Shown: piece by piece, positions 1 through 8,831 of the stretch
Position numbering within the stretch: the stretch's first letter is position 1
Layout: the number at the start of each line of letters is the position of its first letter
NCBI GenBank assembly: GCA_028719205.1
Contig: JAQUKH010000005.1
Coordinates: 1-64,000, forward strand
Length of the DNA stretch: 64,000 bases
Direction of reading: 5' to 3'
From: a bacterium
Lineage (GTDB): Bacteria > JACRDZ01 > JAQUKH01
The notes under the pieces: generated by a model
The model's database searches: none
Seen by the model: the letters and a program-made list of their open reading frames with translations, nothing else
What the model was told of the DNA's origin: nothing
Made by a program: the position numbers and the translations under genes

Positions 1-2181
1 TTCAATGATCGCCCACGCTATGCTTAATCCGTCAAACGTGCTCGTCCCCCGCCCGACTTCATCCAATATTATAAGGCTTTTTTCCGTAGCGTTATTCAGG
101 ATGTTCGCCGTCTCATTCATTTCCACCAGAAATGTGCTTTCCCCTTTAGCCAGGTTATCCATCGCGCCTATTCGCGTGAAAATCCGGTCCGTTAAACCGA
201 TCTCGGCCTCTTCCGCCGGCACAAAAGAACCGCAATGAGCCATAAGGGTAATTAACGCGACCTGGCGGATATACGTCGACTTCCCTGCCATATTGGGGCC
301 TGTTATGATCAATATCTGATCGGTCCCCGAATCCATCAAAGTATCATTGGAAATAAATTCTCCCAGATTGATTATTTTCTCAACAACCGGATGCCGACCT
401 TTTTTGATCATGATATTTTTATCTTTTGAAAGTTTCGGGCGAATATAATTATTCAAATAGGCCGTTAAAGCAAGCCCTGCCAATACATCCAATTCCCCGG
501 TAATATCCGCCAGCGCCTGGATAACAGCGGTATCCGGAACTATCAAAGCGCATACTTTTCTGAATATTTCCATTTCAAGGCGCGTTATCTTTTCTTCCGC
601 GCCCAGGATCTTTGACTCATAGTCCTTCAATTCGGGCGTGATGTAGCGTTCGCAATTTGCCAGTGTCTGTTTGCGGATATAATCAGCCGGTATCTGAGGA
701 AGGTTTGGATTGCTGACCTCGATATAATATCCGAATATCTGATTGAACCTTACTTTAAGGGACCTGATCTTTGATCTTTCTTTTTCTTTATTTTCATAAT
801 CGATTACCCAGTCTTTCCCTGAAGAGACGATCTCCAGAAGCTCATCCAGTTCCCTGTCATATCCTTTTTTTATTATCTTACCTTCCTTCAAACTCAGAGG
901 AACATCATCATTGATCGCGCTGTTGATAATTCCAATAATTTTTTGTATAACCCCGTTATTTTCTTCAATTTTAGTTTTAGCGTTTTTTATTGATCCGGAA
1001 CCGAATTTTTCAAGTTTGGCCGGCAGGTTACAAATGATCTTAAGTGATTCTTTCAGCGAGATCAGGTCGCGCGGGGTGACAATATTGATATTGTTCAGGC
1101 GACCTATGATCCTTTCAACATCATAGATATTTGAAATATCTTTCTGGAGGTTATCTCTTTCAATATTATTTTTTATTAACTCACCTATCGCGTCCATGCG
1201 CGCATTGATCAGATCTTCTTTAATCAGAGGATGCGTGAGCCAGAATCTCAACCTTCTTCCACCCATGGAAGTTTTTGTGTTATCCAGAATATCGAGCAGG
1301 CTTCCTTTTTTAGACCTTGTATTTACTGCCTCTGTTATCTCCAGATTTTTTTGCGTCCCGCTGTCCAGAATCATATAATCGGAAACATTGTATTCTTTTA
1401 AACCGGATATCTGCCCTAAATTTGATTTCTGGTTTTCCTGGACATAACCGAATAACGCCCCCGCGGAAGATATTGCCTCGTCCCATTCATCGCTTATTCC
1501 ATAACCTTTTAGCGAGTTTGTATGAAAGTGTTTTATTAACTTGCTATAAGCGTTTTCCCTGTCAAATTCCCAGTCATTCAGATATGTTAAAAATATTTTA
1601 GGGAAATCTTTTTGGAATTTTATCCCGAATTCTTCTTTCAGTCTTTCCGGCAGGACGCATTCGGACGGATTTAAGCGGCTTATTTCATTATTGAGTTTTG
1701 CGGATCTTTGGCTGCCTTTAAACTCAGCGCACTGGAATTCCCCCGTGGAAATATCTATAAAAGCCAAACCTGCTGAATCCTCTGAAAAAGATAATGCCGT
1801 CAGAAAATTATTTTTTGAACCATCAAGCATTCCCGATTCAAGGATCGTTCCAGGGGTTATAATCCTGACAACTTCTCTTCTTACCACACCCTTGGCCGTT
1901 TTTGGATCCTCGATCTGTTCGCATACCGCGACCTTGAATCCCTCTTTTATCAAACGCGCGATATATGAAGCCGCCGCGTGATAAGGTACCCCGGCTAACG
2001 GCACTTTACTGCCCTGCCCCGCGTCCCTGCTGGTTAACGTTATTTCTAATACTTTCGAAGCTATCTTAGCGTCTTCATTGAACATTTCATAAAAATCACC
2101 CAACCTGTACAATAATATAGCGTCCTTGTGATTATCCTTTATCTTCTGATATTGCCGCATCATCGGGGTAAGCGCTTCCAT
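1..2181 (-). CDS. mutS: DNA mismatch repair protein MutS (C-terminus cut by window edge)
   Basis: MutS recognises base mismatches and small loops and recruits MutL to start methyl- or nick-directed repair. Translating the minus strand from 2181 gives an N-terminus with LTPMMRQY, RLGDFYEMF and the LAGVPYHAA stretch of the mismatch-binding domain. Near the left edge come the Walker A motif TGPNMAGKST and Walker B/signature LDEVGRGTSTFDGLS. About 727 codons are present against roughly 850-870 in the family, so only the end of the ATPase domain is missing. The reading frame has no stop up to base 1. The ATG lies 8 bases after the stop of the upstream TPR gene, so the two are probably co-transcribed. 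The bases directly before the ATG (CCTCCT) are an anti-Shine-Dalgarno string rather than a ribosome site; reinitiation after the upstream stop is likely. Assignment is firm. Confidence 0.97.
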   Translation of the reverse strand, partial: MEALTPMMRQYQKIKDNHKDAILLYRLGDFYEMFNEDAKIASKVLEITLTSRDAGQGSKVPLAGVPYHAAASYIARLIKEGFKVAVCEQIEDPKTAKGVVRREVVRIITPGTILESGMLDGSKNNFLTALSFSEDSAGLAFIDISTGEFQCAEFKGSQRSAKLNNEISRLNPSECVLPERLKEEFGIKFQKDFPKIFLTYLNDWEFDRENAYSKLIKHFHTNSLKGYGISDEWDEAISSAGALFGYVQENQKSNLGQISGLKEYNVSDYMILDSGTQKNLEITEAVNTRSKKGSLLDILDNTKTSMGGRRLRFWLTHPLIKEDLINARMDAIGELIKNNIERDNLQKDISNIYDVERIIGRLNNINIVTPRDLISLKESLKIICNLPAKLEKFGSGSIKNAKTKIEENNGVIQKIIGIINSAINDDVPLSLKEGKIIKKGYDRELDELLEIVSSGKDWVIDYENKEKERSKIRSLKVRFNQIFGYYIEVSNPNLPQIPADYIRKQTLANCERYITPELKDYESKILGAEEKITRLEMEIFRKVCALIVPDTAVIQALADITGELDVLAGLALTAYLNNYIRPKLSKDKNIMIKKGRHPVVEKIINLGEFISNDTLMDSGTDQILIITGPNMAGKSTYIRQVALITLMAHCGSFVPAEEAEIGLTDRIFTRIGAMDNLAKGESTFLVEMNETANILNNATEKSLIILDEVGRGTSTFDGLSIAWAIIE

Positions 2182-2189
2182 AGGAGGGA

Positions 2190-3257
2190 TCACTCTTTAT
2201 TTTTTTTAATGAATATTTCATCTATCTTATTAAATATCGCCAGGGCTTCTTCTCTTTTGCCGCTTTTGATATATATCAGATATAAATTTTTATATGCCTG
2301 TCCCAAATTACTTTTATTCTTGACGACCTCAAGATATAAATTTATCGCTCTTTCTTTCTGGCCCATTTTTTCATATATCTCGCCAAGCGCGAAATTTATC
2401 TCCGGGATATTCGGATATTTCGCGAGCATTTCCTCATAAAAAGAGATCATCTTTTCAAATTCCTGTTCTTCAAAATACGCGTCCTCTAACTTTTTAGCGA
2501 TCTTAGGAAGGCTATGCGGGTCAAGATTAATTACTGTCTGCCATTCTTCAATAGCTTTATGGATCTTTTCTTCACTATAATAAATATTCCCTAGACCAAT
2601 ATGACCGTTAATGCACTCATCATGCAGGGCAATAGCCTCTTTATAACATTTCATAGCCTCTTTATGATCCTGTTTCTTCAGGTAATTATCGCCGATAGAA
2701 CTCATAATACAAGCCAATTCCTTTTTATCCTGAGAATTTTGAAGCTTCAGGATTCTTTTCTGTACTTCATACACTTCTTCCCACTTATCCAGCTTTTTAA
2801 GAATATTTTTTAATGAAATATTTGACCCGAGATCCTTAATGCCGAATCCCATAAGTTTATTTACAATATTATTGATCTTATCCCAATCTTTATTGCTTAC
2901 CAGAATATAATCGTTCAAAAGGCAGAAATACGTTTTAATAAGCATTTCCTTGGAAATTGTCTGCCTCAGGGTAATTCCTTCGTGGATCTTTATCGCTTTT
3001 TCAAGATTACCTTTTTTTCTGTAGATATCGCCTAATTTCAAATACGCCTCTACGTGATCGGTATCCAAAACCACAACCTGTTTTAAAGCGACAACCCCTG
3101 CATTGAGATTTTGTTCAATAATTAAATTCAGGGCTTTGACATAATAATCACTGGCCTCTTTTTTGTTTTTGTTCTTTAATCTCTGTATTTGCCAATTTTT
3201 ATGAAAAATGATCCAGCCGAGAAAAAAACCTAATACCAGAAATCCCAATTGAGGCAT
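2190..3257 (-). CDS. Membrane-anchored TPR protein, LapB/YciM-like
   Basis: A 355-residue protein with one N-terminal membrane helix (about residues 3-19), a basic linker, then tandem tetratricopeptide repeats to the C-terminus. Recognisable units are the 'A.Y..LG.IY...G...KAI' type near residues 70-95 and 210-300. It starts immediately after the lapA-like gene (adjacent coordinates), the same order as lapA-lapB in Gammaproteobacteria, where LapB is the assembly factor that controls LpxC and lipopolysaccharide level. Unlike E. coli LapB it has no C-terminal CxxC pairs, so the rubredoxin-like metal domain needed for LapB function there is absent. The TPR and anchor assignment is certain. The LapB role is inferred from the neighbour and topology; a general scaffold protein is the alternative. 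Confidence 0.8.
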   Translation of the reverse strand: MPQLGFLVLGFFLGWIIFHKNWQIQRLKNKNKKEASDYYVKALNLIIEQNLNAGVVALKQVVVLDTDHVEAYLKLGDIYRKKGNLEKAIKIHEGITLRQTISKEMLIKTYFCLLNDYILVSNKDWDKINNIVNKLMGFGIKDLGSNISLKNILKKLDKWEEVYEVQKRILKLQNSQDKKELACIMSSIGDNYLKKQDHKEAMKCYKEAIALHDECINGHIGLGNIYYSEEKIHKAIEEWQTVINLDPHSLPKIAKKLEDAYFEEQEFEKMISFYEEMLAKYPNIPEINFALGEIYEKMGQKERAINLYLEVVKNKSNLGQAYKNLYLIYIKSGKREEALAIFNKIDEIFIKKNKE

Positions 3258-3572
3258 TTACTCTTCTCCTTCTTTAGTGAATTCCTCTGTTTCCATAATA
3301 TCTATATTACGAAAAGATTTTAATTCTTCATTTTGTTTTTCTATCAGGTCCTCCAGGCGTTTTATCTCCCGGGACAATTTGAACTGGCGCATAACTCCGA
3401 TAAGGCTGACTATCACCATACCCACGATCATCGAAATAATTATTATAAAGACTAACGGAACTTCCGGAGAATGGTAGCCGAACATATGTATAGTAATAAG
3501 ATTTGGATTCTGGATACCTAAAACTACAAAGATCAGGACCAAAATAAATAAAAATATTACTTTTAATTCCAT
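3258..3572 (-). CDS. lapA: LapA/DUF1049-family small membrane protein
   Basis: A 104-residue protein with two hydrophobic helices (about residues 5-22 and 38-61) separated by a short loop with the typical QNPNLITIHMFG segment. A charged coiled-coil (about 65-90) and acidic tail follow. This is the layout of LapA (DUF1049), an inner-membrane partner of LapB. GGAGG stands 5 bases before the ATG, which fixes the start. The gene abuts the TPR gene with no spacer and follows topA by 32 bases. Family assignment is good from topology and the NPN/FG motif; the function outside Gammaproteobacteria is not established. Confidence 0.75.
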   Translation of the reverse strand: MELKVIFLFILVLIFVVLGIQNPNLITIHMFGYHSPEVPLVFIIIISMIVGMVIVSLIGVMRQFKLSREIKRLEDLIEKQNEELKSFRNIDIMETEEFTKEGEE

Positions 3573-3604
3573 AATTATCCTCCATTAAAACTGATTACCT
3601 TCCT

Positions 3605-5851
3605 CTAAACGCCGCTCTTTTCTGTCCATGTACAATCAGGATTTGAACATCTTGAAATATTTCCGGACTTGTTAAACTTTTCCAGAATATAAGCCGCCCC
3701 GCATACAGGACAGGGTTTTGCCACCGGTTTATCCCAGGATACGAATTTGCACGCGGGATACTTGCTGCACCCGAAAAACATCCTGCCTTTTCCTGAACGC
3801 CTCTGGATTATTTTACCGGAACATCCCGCTTCAGGGCAATTCATTCCTATTTCCTGCAATATCGGTTTTGTAGTTTTACATTCCGGGTAATTGGAACACG
3901 CCAAAAACTTCCCAAAGCGTCCTACTTTAACCACCATGGGTTTCCCGCAATTCTGGCAAACTTCCAGAGAAACCTCTTCTTTTGCCACTGTTTCGTTTTT
4001 TTCATCCCATGGTTTCGCGTTACGGCAGGCAGGAAAATTAGAGCAAGCCAGGAACTTCCCGCGCCTTCCCCATTTCACAACCATCGTCCCGCCGCATTTC
4101 TCACATACTATATCGGTAACTTTCTCCTGTTCCTTCTTAACATTTCTCATAGTATCTTCAGCTTTGTTCAAATTATTAACAAAAACTTTATAGAATTCTT
4201 CCAATACCTTCTGCCAGGGAACCTCGCCCTCCTCGATTTTATCCAGATTGCTCTCCATGTTGGCCGTAAAAGCGACCTCAACAACATCGGGGAAACTTGT
4301 CACTAATAATCCGTTAACGATCTTACCTAATTCCGCGGGGAAAAGCCTTTTTTCCTCTTTCCCGACATAACCCCTATCCTGTACCGTTCCGACTATTGAC
4401 GCGTAAGTACTTGGACGTCCGATCCCTTTATCTTCAAGCTCTTTGATCAATGTAGCTTCAGTATACCGGGAAGGCGGTTTCGTAAAATGCTGGCCGGGTT
4501 TAACATCTAACAATTTTAACAATTCATTTTTAGTTAAGACCGGAAGCCTGCCGGTTTTATCTTCTTCACTCTCATCTTTTTTTTCTTCATATAGAACAGT
4601 AAAACCCTTAAATTTTTCCACCAGTCCCGTAGCCCGGAATAAAAACCTCCCTGCCTTTATGGTTACAGTTGTCTGGTCATAAATTGCCGGGCTCATTTGT
4701 GAAGCGACAAATCTTTCCCAGATCAATTTATATATTTTGTATTGATCCTGGGACAAATATTGTTTTATTTCATCAGGAATAAACCTGCAGGATGTAGGCC
4801 TTATAGCCTCATGAGCGTCCTGAACGTTTGCTTTTTCCTTGCGTTTTATGATCTCGGTTAATACATATTCATTCCCGAATTTTTCTTTTATGAACTCAAC
4901 TGTCTCCTTAACTGCCTCAGGGGAGACCCTGATGGAATCAGTCCTCATATATGTTATAAGGCCTACAGGCCCCTGTTCCCCTATTTCCAATCCTTCATAT
5001 AAATTCTGCGCAAACAGCATTGTCTTTTTGGCTGAAAAACCAAATCTCCTGAATGCTTCCTGCTGCAGGCTGCTTGTAATGAATGGCGCAGGCGAATTTT
5101 TCTTCTTTTCTTTAATATTAATATCTTCAATTATATAAGTTTCTTTTTTTAATTCCTCAACAATTGGAGTTACTTCATCCTGTTTTGCAAGCTCGCTCTT
5201 TTTGCCGTTTATTTTATAAAGTTCAGCTTCAAATTTTTCCGCTTCTTTCCCCGAAGACGGCAGTACTGAAATCGTAATAGTCCAGTATTCCTGCGCGACA
5301 AATTTTTCTATTTCTACCTCCCGCTCGCAGATCAAACGCACCGCGACAGACTGAACCCTTCCGGCGCTTAAACCTTTCTGAACTTTTTTCCAGAGCAGCG
5401 GGCTTATTTTATAACCGACCAGCCTGTCTAAAATCCTCCTTGCCTGCTGGGCATTAACCCTGTTAAGATTTATTTCTCCGGGATTGTCAACACCCTGTAA
5501 TATAGCTTTTTTAGTTATTTCATTAAAATTCACCCGGAAAATATTTATTTTATCGCCGCCAAGCTCCTGTGCCAAATGCCAGGCGATCGCCTCCCCCTCC
5601 CTGTCAGGGTCAGGCGCTAAATAAACGTTTTTAGATTTTTTGGCCAGGGCTTTTAGTTCCTTTAAAAGCTTTTCCCTGCCCTTAATAACCTTATACTGCG
5701 GTTCAAAATTATTATCCACATCGACGCCTAATTTTGTTTTAGGCAGATCCTTTATATGCCCCATTGAAGATTTTACAATAAAATCATTGCCTAAATATTT
5801 GTTTATTGTTTTAGCCTTTGCGGGGGATTCTACGATCAATAACTTTGCCAT
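3605..5851 (-). CDS. topA: DNA topoisomerase I (type IA)
   Basis: Relaxes negative supercoils through a transient 5'-phosphotyrosyl break. The 748-residue product begins with the TOPRIM motif LLIVESPAKAKTI and has DPDREGEAIAWHL (metal-binding acidic residues). The active-site segment LITYMRTDSIRVS carries the catalytic Tyr. The C-terminal third has four Cys4 zinc ribbons in series, starting CEKCGG, CQNCGK, CPEAGC and CPVCGA. This is one more than the three of E. coli TopA, although the fourth is shorter. The gene lies 17 bases after dprA, a common topA-dprA pairing. Full length and intact; assignment is secure. Confidence 0.97.
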   Translation of the reverse strand: MAKLLIVESPAKAKTINKYLGNDFIVKSSMGHIKDLPKTKLGVDVDNNFEPQYKVIKGREKLLKELKALAKKSKNVYLAPDPDREGEAIAWHLAQELGGDKINIFRVNFNEITKKAILQGVDNPGEINLNRVNAQQARRILDRLVGYKISPLLWKKVQKGLSAGRVQSVAVRLICEREVEIEKFVAQEYWTITISVLPSSGKEAEKFEAELYKINGKKSELAKQDEVTPIVEELKKETYIIEDINIKEKKKNSPAPFITSSLQQEAFRRFGFSAKKTMLFAQNLYEGLEIGEQGPVGLITYMRTDSIRVSPEAVKETVEFIKEKFGNEYVLTEIIKRKEKANVQDAHEAIRPTSCRFIPDEIKQYLSQDQYKIYKLIWERFVASQMSPAIYDQTTVTIKAGRFLFRATGLVEKFKGFTVLYEEKKDESEEDKTGRLPVLTKNELLKLLDVKPGQHFTKPPSRYTEATLIKELEDKGIGRPSTYASIVGTVQDRGYVGKEEKRLFPAELGKIVNGLLVTSFPDVVEVAFTANMESNLDKIEEGEVPWQKVLEEFYKVFVNNLNKAEDTMRNVKKEQEKVTDIVCEKCGGTMVVKWGRRGKFLACSNFPACRNAKPWDEKNETVAKEEVSLEVCQNCGKPMVVKVGRFGKFLACSNYPECKTTKPILQEIGMNCPEAGCSGKIIQRRSGKGRMFFGCSKYPACKFVSWDKPVAKPCPVCGAAYILEKFNKSGNISRCSNPDCTWTEKSGV

Positions 5852-5868
5852 TTCTTTCCTTCCCTGAT

Positions 5869-6957
5869 TTAAATTTGCTTAACAAACATCTTACCAGCTG
5901 TTTGTTTAACCAGCCCTTTCAGTTCCAATTGCGTTAAAACACCCAAAACCTTCTGGATCGTATCATCTAATTCTCTGCAAATAAGGTCAATATGCTTTGG
6001 TTCATCTGATAAAATTGAAACGACCTTCTTTTCATCTTCATTTACCGATAAAGTTTTATTATAAACCAAATTACTTATTTGATCTTTATTAATATTAAAT
6101 TCTTCCAGAACATCAAAGACATTATCTATTAGTTTAGCCCCTTGTTTAATTAAAACATGCGCGCCTTTATTTTGCTCCGAAAAGGCTTTACCGGGAACGG
6201 CAAAAACATCCCTTCCCTGCTCCAGCGCCAATCCCGCCGTAATTAAAGACCCGCTTTTTAGCCCCGCCTCAACAACTATCGTTCCTTTTGTTAACCCGCT
6301 TATTATCCTGTTTCTCCTCGGGAAATTGGAGAAAAAAGGCCTTGTTGATAGCGGGAATTCTGAAATAACCGCGCCGCTTTCAGAAATACTATCAGCAAGT
6401 GAACGGTTTTCAGGAGGATAAATAACATCCACACCTGAACCTAACACGGCTATAGTCCTTCCTTTTGCCTTCAAAGCGCCGCTGTGCACCGCGGAATCAA
6501 TTCCTCTCGCCAGGCCGCTTACTATAGTAAATCCGCATTTAGCAAGATCATATGAAAACTTTTCCGCGACATCTATTCCGTAAGAAGAAGCCTTGCGCGC
6601 CCCTACTATACTTAATGAAAATTTATCCTCTTTTAAAAGCTTGCCTCTGATATACAGAACAACGGGAGGATCAGAGATCTCCTTTAAAAATTCGGGATAT
6701 TCTTTATCACTTAAGGCAATAAAATAAAACTTCCGCCTCTCCAGTTCTTTTAATTCTTTTTTTAAAATCGGTTCAATTTTTTCTATTCTTAAATTTTCCA
6801 ATAGGTCTTCTTTTGAACCGATTACTTTTGAAAGCTCCTTGCTATCTTTTGAAAAAATATTTTTAGCCGTTCCAAAGGCGTTTACCAGCTTTCTTATTTT
6901 ATCTACTCCTAATCCGGGAACTAAATTCAGGGACAGCCAATATTCCCTTTCATCCAT
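5869..6957 (-). CDS. dprA: DNA-processing protein DprA (Smf)
   Basis: DprA binds incoming single-stranded DNA during transformation and loads RecA. The 362-residue product has an N-terminal helix-hairpin-like region (LNLVPGLGVDKIRKL). The Rossmann-like core has the diagnostic stretches SIVGARKAS, GLARGIDSAVHSGAL, VLGSGVDVIYPPEN and FPRRNRIISGL. A C-terminal winged-helix segment (about residues 295-360) follows. It sits between the CarD-type gene (adjacent, no spacer) and topA. No competence genes appear in the window, so DprA here may serve general recombination; that is inference. Confidence 0.95.
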   Translation of the reverse strand: MDEREYWLSLNLVPGLGVDKIRKLVNAFGTAKNIFSKDSKELSKVIGSKEDLLENLRIEKIEPILKKELKELERRKFYFIALSDKEYPEFLKEISDPPVVLYIRGKLLKEDKFSLSIVGARKASSYGIDVAEKFSYDLAKCGFTIVSGLARGIDSAVHSGALKAKGRTIAVLGSGVDVIYPPENRSLADSISESGAVISEFPLSTRPFFSNFPRRNRIISGLTKGTIVVEAGLKSGSLITAGLALEQGRDVFAVPGKAFSEQNKGAHVLIKQGAKLIDNVFDVLEEFNINKDQISNLVYNKTLSVNEDEKKVVSILSDEPKHIDLICRELDDTIQKVLGVLTQLELKGLVKQTAGKMFVKQI

Positions 6958-7443
6958 CTACTTTGTCTCCCAGATAACTTTTGAAATAAACTTATTAACC
7001 AGGTTCCTGTTCGACTTCTGGATATAAGCTACTTCTTCAAGCAAATTATGATAAAGACGGGTCCATACCTCTTTTTCTTTTGTTGTAAATTCATTTTCTT
7101 CTTTATTTTGCCAGTACAGGTCTTTTATTATATCAGGTATTGCGAACGGATCGCCTTTTTTCATAAGGCCAATATAATTCGCGTACCTTTCCGTCCAGAC
7201 GGTACTTCCTGTTAAAACAACAGATTTTTTTAACTGGTCAATGAACGCCGCAAGTTCCTCTTCTGTCTTAATTGCCCTTATTCCTAATTCCGCGGAACGT
7301 TCAACGGGAGCCATTATCTTTGTTCCTTTGGTATTAAACACATAAAATTGTTCTTTTTTCCCGGAAAACTCCGTTGATTCAATTTCATCTATACGGACAA
7401 TCCCATATAACGGGTAAAATACATCCTGATCTACTTGAAACAT
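6958..7443 (-). CDS. CarD/CdnL-family transcription regulator
   Basis: A 161-residue protein whose first 60 residues form the CarD_TRCF RNA-polymerase-interacting module: FQVDQDVFYPLYGIVRIDEI, then FYVFNTKGTKIMAPVERS. The rest is mostly helical and charged, as in the DNA-contacting C-terminal domain of CarD/CdnL. Such proteins bind the RNA polymerase beta subunit and stabilise open complexes, often at rRNA promoters. An AAGGAGGAAT ribosome site precedes the ATG. It is adjacent to dprA and 22 bases from pyrE in the same run. Family assignment is good; the target promoters are unknown. Confidence 0.88.
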   Translation of the reverse strand: MFQVDQDVFYPLYGIVRIDEIESTEFSGKKEQFYVFNTKGTKIMAPVERSAELGIRAIKTEEELAAFIDQLKKSVVLTGSTVWTERYANYIGLMKKGDPFAIPDIIKDLYWQNKEENEFTTKEKEVWTRLYHNLLEEVAYIQKSNRNLVNKFISKVIWETK

Positions 7444-7465
7444 AATTCCTCCTTGAAATTTTCAT

Positions 7466-8059
7466 TTATTTTTTTCTGCTACCCGGCTTATCGACCGGTA
7501 TTCCTTTTTTACATAAGGGACATTCAGCCTGTGTAAATTTTTTAACATCTAAAGTAACTAAAACTTCTTTTCTTACCCCGAAGTCAACCTTACCGCCGCT
7601 TCGATCAACGATCGATCCGACACCGACAATTTTCGCCCCTCCATTTTTTGCTAATTCTATAACTTCCTTTATTGACCCTCCTGTCGTAATAACATCTTCT
7701 ACAACTAAAACCTTTTCTCCTTTTTTAATAGAAAATCCGCGCCGAAGGGCCATTTTATCATCCACTCTTTCAGTAAATATTACCCGCAAACCCTTCTTAT
7801 TTTTTTGGTCCAGATAATCCCCGATTGCGCACGCTATCACTATTCCTCCTATCGCAGGGGCAATAACAGCGTCAATTTCTTCATTTAAAAATCTTTCGCC
7901 GATCAACTCTCCCAGTAATCTTGCGTACTTTGGATCCTGCAAAACAAGCGCGCATTGGAAATAACTATCGCTGTGAAACCCGGAGGTTAAAGCAAAATGT
8001 CCCGACAACAACGCGTTTGTTTCCCTAAAGATTTTTAAAAGTTTATCTTGTAATTCCAT
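7466..8059 (-). CDS. pyrE: Orotate phosphoribosyltransferase
   Basis: Transfers phosphoribose from PRPP to orotate to make OMP, the penultimate step of UMP synthesis. The 197-residue product contains the PRPP-binding loop VLVVEDVITTGGS (about residues 118-130) and the N-terminal GHFALTSGFHSDSY typical of this family. The C-terminal tail has a CPLCKKG segment, a small cysteine pair seen in the longer bacterial/archaeal PyrE subgroup. pyrF follows upstream after 56 bases of repeat-like spacer, so the last two steps of pyrimidine synthesis are together. Confidence 0.95.
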   Translation of the reverse strand: MELQDKLLKIFRETNALLSGHFALTSGFHSDSYFQCALVLQDPKYARLLGELIGERFLNEEIDAVIAPAIGGIVIACAIGDYLDQKNKKGLRVIFTERVDDKMALRRGFSIKKGEKVLVVEDVITTGGSIKEVIELAKNGGAKIVGVGSIVDRSGGKVDFGVRKEVLVTLDVKKFTQAECPLCKKGIPVDKPGSRKK

Positions 8060-8069
8060 TTATTTCCTT

Positions 8070-8107
8070 CCTGACTTCGCACTTTCGCGCTTCCGTTCTT
8101 CCGAGCT
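8070..8107. repeat. Intergenic filler repeat between pyrE and pyrF
   Basis: The 56-base gap holds a low-complexity, purine/pyrimidine-skewed string built from repeats of CTTCGCAC / TTTCGCGC / TTCCGTTC / TTCCG. It is unlike the tightly packed neighbours. Strings of this kind occur as dispersed spacers in many environmental genomes. Only one copy is in this window, so calling it a repeat family rests on recognition rather than on an internal match. Confidence 0.3.
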
Positions 8108-8115
8108 GAACTTAT

Positions 8116-8829
8116 TCATACATCAGATTCTTCAATTTCATTTAATATCTTTCTTATTACCGCCAACTTATCTTTTGCTTCTAATATCGGCCTGCCGACA
8201 ACAAGATATGATGCCCCGTTCTTTATTGCCTTTGACGGCGTATCTGTTCTTTTCTGATCGTTCAATGAATCACCTGCCAGACGGATGCCCGGAGTAACGA
8301 TCTTAAAATCAGGCCCGCATTTTTTTCTTATTTCCAGGCATTCCCTGCTTGATGAAACAACTCCATCCAACCCGCATTCTTTTGCCAATCCGGCTAAACG
8401 CAATACAAATTCTTCAGATGAATAATTTATCCCCATTTCACGGAGATAATTCACATCAAGGCTTGTTAAAAGAGTAACACCAACAATCAATGGCGCTCGG
8501 CCGCTTTTTTCTCCCGCTGTTTTAGCGGCCTCCACCGCCCGGATCATCATTTCTCTGCCGCCCGTAGTATGAACAGTCAGCATATCCGCGCCGAGAACCG
8601 CCGCCTCTTTTATCGCCGACGCCACAGTATTTGGTATATCATTAAATTTCAGGTCAAGAAAAACCTTCCCGCCGTTCTTCTGTACCAGCTTAACTATAGA
8701 CGGCCCGCAGGCAGTAAATAACTGGCTTCCTATCTTATAGAACTTAATGAGATCCTTTACTTCATTAATTATCTCTTCCGCCTTTTTAAGGCTATCTGTA
8801 TCCAGCGCTAAAATTAATTTATTATTCAT
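8116..8829 (-). CDS. pyrF: Orotidine-5'-phosphate decarboxylase
   Basis: Decarboxylates OMP to UMP. The 237-residue protein starts LILALDTDSL and has the catalytic DxKxxD signature in FLDLKFNDIPNTV (about residues 66-78). It ends with the phosphate-binding TPGIRLAGD and YLVVGRPI segments. The stop lies 286 bases before pyrE ends the pair, and panB ends 2 bases upstream of this start, so the genes are one transcription unit. Standard length for the type 1 family; no unusual features. Confidence 0.96.
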   Translation of the reverse strand: MNNKLILALDTDSLKKAEEIINEVKDLIKFYKIGSQLFTACGPSIVKLVQKNGGKVFLDLKFNDIPNTVASAIKEAAVLGADMLTVHTTGGREMMIRAVEAAKTAGEKSGRAPLIVGVTLLTSLDVNYLREMGINYSSEEFVLRLAGLAKECGLDGVVSSSRECLEIRKKCGPDFKIVTPGIRLAGDSLNDQKRTDTPSKAIKNGASYLVVGRPILEAKDKLAVIRKILNEIEESDV

Positions 8830-8831
8830 AA

